Assembly: GCA_036651815.1 (NCBI GenBank)
Contig: JAVVXB010000006.1
Span: 38,433 to 102,432 of the forward strand
Length of the DNA: 64,000 nucleotides
Direction: 5' to 3'
DNA from: JAVVXB01 sp036651815
Lineage (GTDB): Bacteria; Bacillota; Clostridia; Christensenellales; CAG-138
Part shown: positions 42,420 to 51,523 of the stretch, one piece after another
How positions within the stretch are numbered: the first letter of the stretch is position 1
How the letters are laid out: each line of letters begins with the position of its first letter
Notes under the pieces: generated by a model
Seen by the model: the letters and a program-made list of their open reading frames with translations, nothing else
What the model was told of the DNA's origin: nothing
Database searches by the model: none
Translations under genes and position numbers: made by a program

Positions 42420-44492
42420 TTATTCTTCCTCTTCTTCTTCTTTCTTGGTCTGTTCAATGATTTTCTGTGACAGACTGCCCGGCACGTCCTCATAACGAAC
42501 AAACTCACTCTTAAAGGAGCCGCGCGCCTGCGTCATGCTGCGCAGATCCGTTGCATATTTAAACATTTCGGACAACGGGGCTTCCGCAACCACCTCAGTC
42601 CCACCATCAACCGGGTTCATGCCCAGCATACGCCCGCGTCGACGGTTAAGATCGCCAATGATATCCCCCACATAATCGCTAGGCACAAGAATATCGTAGC
42701 GATAAATTGGCTCGATCAACGTGGGAGAGGCCTTTGCGCAAGCGGCTTTGTAGGACAGCCGCGCAGCGGATTTGAATGCGACTTCCTTTGAATCCACGGG
42801 ATGATATTTGCCATCATAAAGCGTAGCTTTGACGCCTACCATGGGATATCCCGCTAGAACGCCGTGCTGCATCGCTTCTTTTAATCCTTTTTCAACGGCG
42901 GGAATATACTCTTTCGGAACGACACCGCCGACGATCGCGTTGACAAATTCAAAATCCGTTCCCTCGGAAGTAGGTTCAAAGCGCATCTGGACAACCCCAT
43001 ATTGACCGCTACCGCCGGATTGTTTCTTATGCTTGCCTTCAGCCTCGGCCATGGTGCGAATCGTCTCGCGATACGGAATGCGCGGATCATTCAACTGCGC
43101 TTCCACGTTGGCCTTGTTTCGAAGTTTTGCACAGACAACGTCAATATGCATTTCCCCAAGACCCATGATGAGAATATCACTGGTCTCCGGATTTTTCTCA
43201 ATGAGAATCGTCGGATCCTCTTCTTTTATCTTATTGAGGCCCGCAATTACCTTGTCTTCCTCCCCCTGCTTCTTTGCGGTTACCGCAAGGCTAATGCAAG
43301 GTCTCGGAAAATCAATTTCTGCAAATTTCACAGCAGCTGATTGATCGCACAGCGTGTCCCCGGTTGCTGTAAACTGCAGCTTCGGCAACGCACCGATATC
43401 ACCGGCATTTAATCTTTCCACCGCAATGTTCTTTTTGCCGCGCAGCATCACGGGCGCAGTGGGTTTCTCAGCCTTCTCTGCATTGCTATTGTAAGGGCTG
43501 ACGTTGATATCCAAGGTGCCTCTGTATACTTTTACAATGGAAAATTTACCGAATTGATCGGATACTGTCTTGACAACTTGCGCCGCAAATTTGCCATCCT
43601 GCTTGACTTCCGTCTCTTTACCGGTCTTGATATCGACTGCCTTTGGAGCGGCTATCCCGTCGGCTGCAGGTAAATAATGAACCAGATTGTCCATCAGCGT
43701 GTAAACACCGATGTTCGGTGCGGCTGCAACGCAGCAGACCGGGGTCACCATGCCATTTGTCACACCGGCGGATAAGCCTTTTAGAATTTCCTCACGGCTC
43801 AATTCCCCTTGGTCAAAATATTTTTCCATGAGCACTTCATCGCTCTCTGCGGCCGCTTCGGTTAACTTTTCATGCAAGGATTGTGCTTCAGCCGCAAGGC
43901 TACCAGGAATCCCGGTTTCTTTTTCGCTCTTGCCATCAAAGAGCTTCGCGGTCATATGCACGATATCCACGTACCCTTTGAAAACACCGTCTTCAATAAT
44001 GGGCAATTGAATCGGTACCACACTAGGTCCAAATTTTTCGTTGATTGCAGCCATGACTTTCGCGAAGTTCGCGTTTTCTCGATCAAGCTGGTTGATGACG
44101 ATCATGCGCGCCTTGTGCCACTTTTGGCTCATGGTCATCGCCTTTTCAACGCCGACAACAGGGCCAGAAACCGCACCGACAACGATTAATGCGCTGTCTG
44201 CAAGCACCATGGCTGCTGTCACTTCACCATAAAAATCAAAGAATCCCGGCGCATCGATTAGGTTAACCTTCGTGCCTTTCCATTCGAATGGAGCGAAAGC
44301 CGCATTGATGGAGATACCGCGCTTCATCTCCTCGGGATCAAAGTCTGTGGCCGTCGTGCCATTTTCCACCTTGCCCAATCTTTCGAGCAGTCCAGCATTG
44401 AACAGCATTGCCTCAGTCAGCGTGGTTTTTCCCTCGCCACCATGACCAAAGACGCCAATGTTGCGTATGTCCTTCGCGGTATAATCTTTCAT
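42420..44492 (-). CDS. Elongation factor G-like GTPase (divergent EF-G paralogue)
   Basis: A 690-residue translation GTPase with the full five-domain EF-G plan. The G motifs differ from standard EF-G: GHGGEGKTT in place of GHIDAGKTT, and NQLDRENANF for NKMDR; the DxxG motif is DAPGFFDF. The body keeps GLGEMHIDV and SGGSGQYG. This pattern belongs to the EF-G-like/EF-G II group found in Clostridia next to a normal EF-G. It may act in ribosome recycling or under stress rather than in routine elongation; inference. It is not in the rpsL-rpsG-fusA-tuf context. The end is a run of seven glutamates. Confidence 0.9.
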   Translation of the reverse strand: MKDYTAKDIRNIGVFGHGGEGKTTLTEAMLFNAGLLERLGKVENGTTATDFDPEEMKRGISINAAFAPFEWKGTKVNLIDAPGFFDFYGEVTAAMVLADSALIVVGAVSGPVVGVEKAMTMSQKWHKARMIVINQLDRENANFAKVMAAINEKFGPSVVPIQLPIIEDGVFKGYVDIVHMTAKLFDGKSEKETGIPGSLAAEAQSLHEKLTEAAAESDEVLMEKYFDQGELSREEILKGLSAGVTNGMVTPVCCVAAAPNIGVYTLMDNLVHYLPAADGIAAPKAVDIKTGKETEVKQDGKFAAQVVKTVSDQFGKFSIVKVYRGTLDINVSPYNSNAEKAEKPTAPVMLRGKKNIAVERLNAGDIGALPKLQFTATGDTLCDQSAAVKFAEIDFPRPCISLAVTAKKQGEEDKVIAGLNKIKEEDPTILIEKNPETSDILIMGLGEMHIDVVCAKLRNKANVEAQLNDPRIPYRETIRTMAEAEGKHKKQSGGSGQYGVVQMRFEPTSEGTDFEFVNAIVGGVVPKEYIPAVEKGLKEAMQHGVLAGYPMVGVKATLYDGKYHPVDSKEVAFKSAARLSYKAACAKASPTLIEPIYRYDILVPSDYVGDIIGDLNRRRGRMLGMNPVDGGTEVVAEAPLSEMFKYATDLRSMTQARGSFKSEFVRYEDVPGSLSQKIIEQTKKEEEEEE

Positions 44493-44589
44493 TTCGGTTC
44501 CCCCCTAAGTAAATTAGTTATAGGATGCTATACGAAATCCGCAATTTGGATCTGCGGAATATTACCGGAACAGTCATGCGTTACTGAAT

Positions 44590-44618
44590 ATTGTATCAGT
44601 TGACAATGCACTTGTAAA
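44590..44618 (-). promoter_or_regulatory. Promoter of the EF-G-like gene
   Basis: TTTACA (44613-44618) and TACAAT (44590-44595) on the minus strand with a 17-base spacer. A leader of about 90 bases follows, with an inverted repeat CCGCAGATCC..TTGCGG (near 44545-44565). Confidence 0.65.
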
Positions 44619-44637
44619 CCGCAAATTTTGCCGCCCG

Positions 44638-45882
44638 CTAAACCTGCCAGCTGCTGAGATAGCGTTCCTGCTCCGCCGTAAGCGAATCGATGGAAACGCC
44701 CAGGGAAGATAGTTTCGTCCTCGCCACCGCCTGATCGATTTCGCGCGGAACCGCATAGAGCTTCGGTTTGAGCTTTCCTTTATTTTGGATAAGATATTGT
44801 GTCGACAAGGCCTGGATGGCAAAGCTCATGTCCATAATTTCCGCAGGATGTCCGTTGCCAGCGGCGAGGTTCACAAGGCGTCCTTCTGCCAAAACGTACA
44901 ACCAATTTCCATTTTCGAGCTTGTAACCCGCAATGTTGGGCTTCATTTCCCGCGTTTCAACGGCAATCTGTGCAAGCCGGTTCACATCGACCTCAACGTT
45001 GAAATGCCCCGCATTGCTCAGCAATACACCATTTTTCATCTTGCAAAAATGCGCTTCGGTGATGACACCGATGTCGCCGGTTACTGCAATAAACACATCC
45101 CCGACTGCAGCAGCGTCCTCCATTTTCATCACATCAAATCCGTCCATGATGGCTTCGATGGCTTTCACCGGATCCACTTCCGTGACGATCACCCTGGCGC
45201 CCAGTCCTTTGGCGCGCATAGCAACGCCCTTGCCGCACCAGCCATATCCCGCCACTACGACACGCTTGCCAGCAACGATAAGGTTTGTGGTCCCATCGAT
45301 GCCGTCAAACACCGACTGGCCCGTGCCATAGCGATTGTCAAACAGGTGTTTACAATCCGCATTGTTCACCGCGATCATCGGAAAACGCAGTTGTCCATCC
45401 TTTTCCATTGCAATCAAACGCTGGATACCGGTTGTTGTTTCCTCGCAACCGCCAATGATCTTGGACTCCAGTTGTGGATAACGTGCATGTACCGCGTTGA
45501 TGATATCTCCACCATCGTCAATGATGACATCCGGTTCCGCCTCCACCACGCAGTCGATGCAATGATTGTATTCCTCGGGTGTGCAACCATGCAGTGCAAA
45601 TACATGCAGTCCACCGTCCGCCAGCGCCGCCGCCACGTCATCCTGCGTTGACAGCGGATTGCTGCCAGTGATATACATGGTTGCCCCGCCATTAGCAAGA
45701 ACCCGGCAGAGGTAGGCTGTTTTTGCTTCCAGATGAATGGACAGCGCAATTGTAAGACCCGCAAAAGGCTTCTCCTTGAGAAACACTTCCTCAATACTGC
45801 GCAGTATCGGCATATTGCGCTTGACCCATTCGATCTTATCGTTACCGGAAGGCGCCAGATTCATGTCGCGAACGATGTTCAT
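44638..45882 (-). CDS. ahcY: Adenosylhomocysteinase
   Basis: A 414-residue NAD-dependent S-adenosylhomocysteine hydrolase (SAH to adenosine and homocysteine). The NAD-binding section VAGYGWCGKGVAMRAKGLGA and the substrate parts NPLSTQDDVAAAL, ETTTGIQRL and NVGHFNVEVD-type sequence (here NAGHFNVEVD) are present. Length is normal for the bacterial short form. It follows the S41 protease gene by 32 bases. No SAH riboswitch is seen ahead of it. Many Firmicutes use Pfs/LuxS instead, so its presence is a useful marker of lineage. Confidence 0.96.
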   Translation of the reverse strand: MNIVRDMNLAPSGNDKIEWVKRNMPILRSIEEVFLKEKPFAGLTIALSIHLEAKTAYLCRVLANGGATMYITGSNPLSTQDDVAAALADGGLHVFALHGCTPEEYNHCIDCVVEAEPDVIIDDGGDIINAVHARYPQLESKIIGGCEETTTGIQRLIAMEKDGQLRFPMIAVNNADCKHLFDNRYGTGQSVFDGIDGTTNLIVAGKRVVVAGYGWCGKGVAMRAKGLGARVIVTEVDPVKAIEAIMDGFDVMKMEDAAAVGDVFIAVTGDIGVITEAHFCKMKNGVLLSNAGHFNVEVDVNRLAQIAVETREMKPNIAGYKLENGNWLYVLAEGRLVNLAAGNGHPAEIMDMSFAIQALSTQYLIQNKGKLKPKLYAVPREIDQAVARTKLSSLGVSIDSLTAEQERYLSSWQV

Positions 45883-45914
45883 AGTTGTTAATCTCCCCCA
45901 TCATATAATTGTGT

Positions 45915-47120
45915 TTATGCCGCGCGGCTTGCGTTTTCATGAAACTGCTTAAGCGCAGCTTGTAATTGTGTGTCCTGCTCATGATCAACCAGTTCAATTG
46001 GCAGATCTTTTATGCCGTCTGGCAGTGCAATGGTGATATCGGGCGTGATGCCAACCCCGTGGATGCAAATATCGTTTGGCGTATAGTACGCATCGGTCGT
46101 CAGCTTCATCCAGCCACCATTGCTGTTGAGCCGATAGTAACTCTGCACAATGCCTTTTCCGTATGTGCGCGTTCCGATGATCGTGGCATAGCCATAATCC
46201 TGTAAAGCACCCGTCAACAGTTCGCTTGCAGACGCACTGCCACCATTGACCAGAACGACCGTCTCCATCTCGATGCGCTCCGTTCCTTCACTCTTATATG
46301 CGCGCATGGATTCCGTTCTCGATTTGATGGTAACAATGACCTGACCTTTGGGAATCAGATAACTGGCAACCCCCAGCACCTCCGTCAGTCCGCCGCCAGG
46401 ATTATCGCGCAGATCAATGATGAGCCGCATAATACCCTGACTGCGCAGAGCGGTTGCCGCAGACCAGAAATCCTGTACCACACTGCCGTTGAATTCCGTA
46501 ATGCGAATATAGCCCACGTCGCCATCCAACACCTCGGAAACGACGCGCTTAACATGCACCTCGCTACGCTGTAGCGTCACCTCAAATACGCGCTCATCGC
46601 GTTTGAGTTTCAATTTATCGGGCACAGCGCTGTCCGTTGAAAACAGTGCGATAAAATCATCCATCGGCACACCGGCAATGCTTTTCCCATTGACTTCCAC
46701 GATTTGATCGCCCTTTTGCACGCCAGCCTGTTCTGCGGGGCTATTTGCATATACATCGATGATGGTACTGCCGTTTTCATCCGGATTTGCCACACTGATG
46801 CCTATGCCTACATAATCGCCCGCATCGACCTGAAGCATGCTGTTGTATTCCTGTTCTGTATAATACTGAGCATACGGATCGTTTAACCCCGCCATCATGC
46901 CGCGCAGCGCACTGTCGACAATTGCGGTTTCGTCGGTTGATTCATCCAAAAAATAAAAATGCTTTTGAATGGTTTCTGCCATTTCATTCAATGCACCCAA
47001 ACGGCTGCCGGGTGAGGTCAGCATCCGATCGCGAATAGAAAAGCCTAATCCAATGGACAATGCCGCAATCAAAACTATGCAAGCGCTCATCAACAGAACA
47101 CTGGTATCCGGTTTTTTCAT
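45915..47120 (-). CDS. S41 family carboxyl-terminal processing protease
   Basis: A 401-residue CtpA/CtpB-type serine protease held by an N-terminal membrane segment (about residues 10-30), acting outside the membrane. A PDZ domain occupies about 95-175 (VGIGISV, SPAEQAGVQKGDQIVEVNG). The catalytic domain has DLRDNPGGG, the serine in NGGSASASELLTGAL, and the lysine in RTYGKGIVQ. In spore formers such proteases take part in sporulation signalling. The ATG at 47118-47120 is preferred to a GTG four codons upstream since GGTGA lies 8 bases before it. Confidence 0.93.
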   Translation of the reverse strand: MKKPDTSVLLMSACIVLIAALSIGLGFSIRDRMLTSPGSRLGALNEMAETIQKHFYFLDESTDETAIVDSALRGMMAGLNDPYAQYYTEQEYNSMLQVDAGDYVGIGISVANPDENGSTIIDVYANSPAEQAGVQKGDQIVEVNGKSIAGVPMDDFIALFSTDSAVPDKLKLKRDERVFEVTLQRSEVHVKRVVSEVLDGDVGYIRITEFNGSVVQDFWSAATALRSQGIMRLIIDLRDNPGGGLTEVLGVASYLIPKGQVIVTIKSRTESMRAYKSEGTERIEMETVVLVNGGSASASELLTGALQDYGYATIIGTRTYGKGIVQSYYRLNSNGGWMKLTTDAYYTPNDICIHGVGITPDITIALPDGIKDLPIELVDHEQDTQLQAALKQFHENASRAA

Positions 47121-47143
47121 ATTGAAATTCACCAGATTTCCGC

Positions 47144-48622
47144 TTACATGGTAAGAACAGGATGAATCACCCGTTCCGACATGTCAGCAAGATCGCAGAC
47201 GTCACAATGCAATTCCGGTTTGTTATGCAATCCGGTGATGCCATTGGGCACCGACTGGCCGGATAATTCATGCAGACGATCCACATTGGCAAAATCATCC
47301 TTGCCGACCTGCTCGAATGCGCCCAGCACATCGGTGGCAAATTTATACGGATTTGCGGTAGACAGTAGCACCGTCTGCGTCTTGTCGCCAGTGTTGGCAA
47401 CGTAGCGCTCGTATACCGTCTGTCCAACAGCCGTGTGCGGATCCATCAAATAGTGATGCTCCATAAACACCTTCCGAATGGTCGCCAGCGTGTCCTCTTC
47501 TGAACACCAGCCCGCAGCAAATGTTTCCGCCAGCTTTATGCGCACGTCCTCGTCAATCCTATAATTCCCAAAATCCTGCAATTGACGCATCCAGCTTGCA
47601 ACAGTGCGCGTATCGCGGTTTGCAAGATCAAAGAGTAGCCGTTCCAGATTGGAGGAAATCAAAATGTCGATGGAGCAGCTCATGCTTTTATAGAATGGCC
47701 GCTTCCCATCGTAGATGCCCTGCGCAAAGAAATCCGTCAGAACATTGTTACGGTTGCTTGCACAAATCAGCTTATGAATCGGCAATCCCATGCGCCGCGC
47801 GTATTCGCCGGCCAAAATATCCCCAAAGTTCCCGGTTGGAACACAAAAATTGATTGGTTCCCCAGCCTGAATTCTGCCGCTCTCGGCAAGTGAGACATAG
47901 GAAGTATAATAATAGACAATCTGGGGAAGCAAGCGGCCAAAGTTAATGGAATTCGCGCTGGAAAGCCGAACCCCGGATACGGATAGCTGATCGCTGATTT
48001 CATGATTTGCAAATATTTGCTTGACGCCGGTTTGTGCATCGTCGAAATTGCCGCGCACAGCGCACACGTCGACGTTGTTGCCCTCCTGCGTGACCATCTG
48101 CAGCCGTTGGGCCTCCGATACGCCGTCAAATGGGTAAAAAACGAGCACCCGCGTTCCGTAAACGTCACGAAATCCCTCCAGTGCAGCCTTACCCGTATCT
48201 CCAGATGTAGCAACGAGGATATAGATCTCTTTGCTTTCACCGGTGATATGCAACGCATTCTTGAGCAGGTGCGGAAGCATTTGCAATGCAACGTCCTTAA
48301 ACGCCATGGTCGGCCCATGCCAAAGTTCAGCGATGCTCTCGCTACCGTTGAGTTGCTTGACCGGCACAACCACATCCGTATCAAAGCTGCGGTAGGCCTC
48401 ATCGATCAATTCGCGCAGCGTATGTTCCTCGGTATCCGGCAGGTAGGGTCGCATGACCTTGCATGCAATCTGCCGGTAATCGTACCCTTTTCCAATCAGG
48501 GATGCAACGTTGAGCAAAGGAAAATCTTCCGGCACATACAGTCCCCCGGACGGTGATATGCCGGAAACAATTGCTTCTGCGGCGGACACAGTCTCTCCGC
48601 CTCTGGTGCTGAGATAGCGCAT
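47144..48622 (-). CDS. thrC: Threonine synthase
   Basis: A 492-residue PLP enzyme that converts O-phosphohomoserine to threonine. The PLP lysine is in GPTMAFKDVALQ; ATSGDTGKAALEGF and NSINFGRLLPQ are further marks. The N-terminus MRYLSTRGG and the size place it in the long, plant-unlike E. coli/clostridial class. thrA and thrB are not adjacent. It follows the small P-loop gene by 22 bases and precedes the S41 protease by 23. Confidence 0.95.
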   Translation of the reverse strand: MRYLSTRGGETVSAAEAIVSGISPSGGLYVPEDFPLLNVASLIGKGYDYRQIACKVMRPYLPDTEEHTLRELIDEAYRSFDTDVVVPVKQLNGSESIAELWHGPTMAFKDVALQMLPHLLKNALHITGESKEIYILVATSGDTGKAALEGFRDVYGTRVLVFYPFDGVSEAQRLQMVTQEGNNVDVCAVRGNFDDAQTGVKQIFANHEISDQLSVSGVRLSSANSINFGRLLPQIVYYYTSYVSLAESGRIQAGEPINFCVPTGNFGDILAGEYARRMGLPIHKLICASNRNNVLTDFFAQGIYDGKRPFYKSMSCSIDILISSNLERLLFDLANRDTRTVASWMRQLQDFGNYRIDEDVRIKLAETFAAGWCSEEDTLATIRKVFMEHHYLMDPHTAVGQTVYERYVANTGDKTQTVLLSTANPYKFATDVLGAFEQVGKDDFANVDRLHELSGQSVPNGITGLHNKPELHCDVCDLADMSERVIHPVLTM

Positions 48623-48644
48623 GATTCAGTTCGTCCTATTCTGT

Positions 48645-49064
48645 TCAGAAAGTTTGCAGCACCATGCCATCGACAAATGCCGGCACGTTCTTACCGTCGC
48701 CGTTGATGCTGAGGATGATGTTGAGGTTATGTTCGTCGGCAAAGACGGAGAGCTGTTTAAACAGGCCTTCGAGCGTCTTCAACTCGTGATGTACAATTGA
48801 AATAAATCCATCGATAAATATATATTCTAGATCAAAATCACTTGCGGCAATTCCGCTGAGAAAACCGTATAACATTTTTGGCGTGTGGATGTGATATTCA
48901 CTGCTGTTAATGAAACGAACATTCGTAACCAAATCATACATATAGCTGTTGTCATCGTCAATAAACACGAGGCTTCCTTTGGCTTCCTTCGCCGCCTTGT
49001 TAGCAAGCTCCAGAATACGCTTTGTTTTACCTGTGCCCTTTTCACCGATAATTACTCCAATCAA
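48645..49064 (-). CDS. Small P-loop ATP-binding protein of unknown function
   Basis: A 139-residue protein with Walker A GEKGTGKT at residues 7-14 and a probable Walker B YIFIDGF near residue 85. It has no other recognised domain: a minimal RecA/ATPase-like fold. The start is TTG at 49062-49064, with GGGGG 9 bases upstream. It is first in the run with thrC, the S41 protease and ahcY and has its own promoter. Similar small ATPases are found in clostridial genomes, but I know of no assigned role. Confidence 0.75.
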   Translation of the reverse strand: MIGVIIGEKGTGKTKRILELANKAAKEAKGSLVFIDDDNSYMYDLVTNVRFINSSEYHIHTPKMLYGFLSGIAASDFDLEYIFIDGFISIVHHELKTLEGLFKQLSVFADEHNLNIILSINGDGKNVPAFVDGMVLQTF

Positions 49065-49093
49065 GATGGTGATCCCCCTTTGCGCTTTTTTTT

Positions 49094-49123
49094 ATTATAG
49101 ACCGATTGCAGACAATCCTGCAA
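49094..49123 (-). promoter_or_regulatory. Promoter of the small P-loop gene with an inverted repeat
   Basis: TTGCAG (49118-49123) and a perfect TATAAT (49094-49099) on the minus strand with 18 bases between. TTGCAG-gattgt-CTGCAA is a perfect 6-base inverted repeat over the -35 box. Confidence 0.6.
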
Positions 49124-49172
49124 CCCAAAGAGCAGAACTTTCGCAATTGTTCCATGATTGTAACAAGATTGT

Positions 49173-49202
49173 TTGTCTCGCACCTTCCTGATATGATATA
49201 CT
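49173..49202 (+). promoter_or_regulatory. Promoter of pcrA
   Basis: TTGTCT (49173-49178) and TATACT (49197-49202) with an 18-base spacer; start codon 28 bases on. It is divergent from the P-loop gene promoter. Confidence 0.6.
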
Positions 49203-49229
49203 AAGTTTATTGTGATATATGGGGGTACT

Positions 49230-51512
49230 ATGGATCTAAATACACTAAATGACAAGCAACGTGAAGCAGTGACCCATACGGAAGGACCGCTGCTCGTTTT
49301 AGCCGGTGCAGGCAGCGGGAAGACCCGTGTGCTAACGCACCGCATCGCATACCTGATTCAGGAGTGTGGCATTTCGCCATACAATGTTTTGGCACTGACT
49401 TTCACAAATAAAGCCGCCGCTGAAATGCGGGAACGCGTTGAAAAACTCGTTGGCTGCAGCGCACAAAACATGTGGGTCATGACTTTCCACGCAATGTGTG
49501 CACGAATATTGCGTATGGATATCGACAAGCTTGGTTATACGAAAACGTTTGTAATCTATGATGATTCTGATCAGCAGTCTCTGATTAAAAAAATCATCAA
49601 AGAGCTTAACTTAAATGACAAGGTGTTCACGCCGCGCAGCATCGCCTCCAAAATTTCGGACGCAAAAAACCATTCTTTGGATGTGGACGGCTTCTTCCGT
49701 GATGCTTACGAAGCCAAGGAAATTGTGGCCGCATACCATGCGTATCAAAAGCAGCTCAAACAGAATAACGCGCTGGACTTCGACGATCTGCTGCTGCTGA
49801 CTTGTAAACTACTGACTTCCGATTCGGAAATTTTAAAGAAGTACCGCAGCCGATTTTCCCATATTTTAGTGGATGAATATCAGGACACAAACCTAGTGCA
49901 ATACAATATTATCCATCTATTGGCACTCAATCACCAGAATATCTGCGTAGTCGGCGACGACGATCAGAGCATTTATGGCTGGCGCGGTGCGGACATCCGT
50001 AATATTCTTGAGTTTGAAAAGGATTTCCCAGGTGCCTGCACCATTCGTTTGGAGCAGAATTATCGTTCCAGCAGCGTTATTTTGGATGCAGCGAACCTGG
50101 TCATCTCAAACAACAAGGGCCGCAAGTCCAAGAAGCTCTGGACCGAGCATAGCGGCGGCACGCCGGTCTGCGCGTATGAAGCCGCCGATGAGCGCGATGA
50201 AGCCAACCACATCTGCAGTGATATTTTGCAGGGCGTGCGTTGTGGGGAACGAAACTACAATGAATTCGCCATCCTCTACCGTACCCATGCGTTGAGCCGT
50301 GTGCTGGAAATGTACCTTAAAAGCTATGACATTCCCTATCGTGTCTACGGGGGCACCTCATTCTTTCAGCGTGCGGAGGTGAAGGATATCATGGCTTATT
50401 TGCGTTTGCTGCGCAACCCCAATGACGATGTTGCTTTTTTGCGCATTATCAATGTTCCCCGGCGCGGACTTGGGGACGCAGCGCTTCAATCTCTGCAAGA
50501 GCATGCGGCAGTCTGCAATCTTTCCCTTCTTCCAGCGTGCATGGCGCTTCCTGATGCGGGTATGACGCGTTACAAACCCAAGCTAACGCTGTTTACAGAC
50601 ACCATCATGACCATTTATCGTGAGATTGGCAACCTTCCCCTTGCCGATGTAGTGGAGATGCTGCTCACCGCCATTGGATATGACGCCTATCTCAAGGAAG
50701 ACCGCAAGGAAAACTATGAAGCCCGGGCAGATATTGTCAAAGAATTCGTGGGCTACATTCGTGAATTTACAGAAGGCATGGATGAGACCGTCGTGGACGT
50801 TTTGCAATCTTTTCTGGAAAACGTCGCACTGTTTTCGCAGATCGACCAGATGGACGAGCAAAGCGGCAGCGTATCCCTAATGACCTTGCACTCCGCCAAG
50901 GGACTTGAATTCCCCGTGGTGTTTTTGCCCGGCTTGGAGGAGGGCGTATTCCCGTCCTCACAGTCCATGTTTGATATGGAAAAACTGGAGGAGGAACGCC
51001 GGCTGATGTATGTCGGCATAACACGCGCCAAAGAGGAGCTACATGTTTCCAATGCAAAGCAGCGCATGCTATACGGAAAGATCAATGCAAGCATGCCATC
51101 CATATTTTGGAAGGAGCTTTCCCCTGCGTTGCCGGATCAGGAAACGCCCAAGTCGCGTTTTGTCGCCAGAATGCAGCAATCTCAGACGGCAGCTACCGAT
51201 GCGCCTGCATCTGCCGCGCCGGCTCACACTGGAAGACAAACGAATCCACGCTATGCCGCTGCGAAAAAGAAGACCGGGCCAGTGATAAATCCGAATGGAT
51301 TCGGCATTTCTCAAAATGCTCCCACCCCCCAATCTTCACGTAGCCCATCGGTTGCCGTCAACACAAAGGATCGCATTCGTCACGGCTCCTTCGGCGATGG
51401 CACCGTACTGTCTGTCAATGGCAGCGGAAATGCACAAATTGTGGAGATTGCGTTTGATTCCGGCATCAACAAAAAATTTGCTGCGGCTTACGCCCCAATT
51501 GCAAAAATATAG
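49230..51512 (+). CDS. pcrA: ATP-dependent DNA helicase PcrA/UvrD
   Basis: A 760-residue superfamily 1A 3'-5' helicase for repair and replication restart. Motifs: LNDKQREAV (Q), LAGAGSGKTRVLTHRIAYLI (I), TFTNKAAAEMRERV (Ia), VDEYQDTN (II), VGDDDQSIYGWRGAD (III), LEQNYRSS (IV), LMTLHSAKGLEFPVVFLPG (V) and EERRLMYVGITRAKE (VI). A low-complexity linker near 640-690 leads to the C-terminal RNA polymerase-binding Tudor-like segment. The ATG at 49230 has GGGGG close by. It is followed by ligA after 11 bases, an order common in Firmicutes. Confidence 0.97.
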   Translation: MDLNTLNDKQREAVTHTEGPLLVLAGAGSGKTRVLTHRIAYLIQECGISPYNVLALTFTNKAAAEMRERVEKLVGCSAQNMWVMTFHAMCARILRMDIDKLGYTKTFVIYDDSDQQSLIKKIIKELNLNDKVFTPRSIASKISDAKNHSLDVDGFFRDAYEAKEIVAAYHAYQKQLKQNNALDFDDLLLLTCKLLTSDSEILKKYRSRFSHILVDEYQDTNLVQYNIIHLLALNHQNICVVGDDDQSIYGWRGADIRNILEFEKDFPGACTIRLEQNYRSSSVILDAANLVISNNKGRKSKKLWTEHSGGTPVCAYEAADERDEANHICSDILQGVRCGERNYNEFAILYRTHALSRVLEMYLKSYDIPYRVYGGTSFFQRAEVKDIMAYLRLLRNPNDDVAFLRIINVPRRGLGDAALQSLQEHAAVCNLSLLPACMALPDAGMTRYKPKLTLFTDTIMTIYREIGNLPLADVVEMLLTAIGYDAYLKEDRKENYEARADIVKEFVGYIREFTEGMDETVVDVLQSFLENVALFSQIDQMDEQSGSVSLMTLHSAKGLEFPVVFLPGLEEGVFPSSQSMFDMEKLEEERRLMYVGITRAKEELHVSNAKQRMLYGKINASMPSIFWKELSPALPDQETPKSRFVARMQQSQTAATDAPASAAPAHTGRQTNPRYAAAKKKTGPVINPNGFGISQNAPTPQSSRSPSVAVNTKDRIRHGSFGDGTVLSVNGSGNAQIVEIAFDSGINKKFAAAYAPIAKI

Positions 51513-51523
51513 GAGAATGATCC

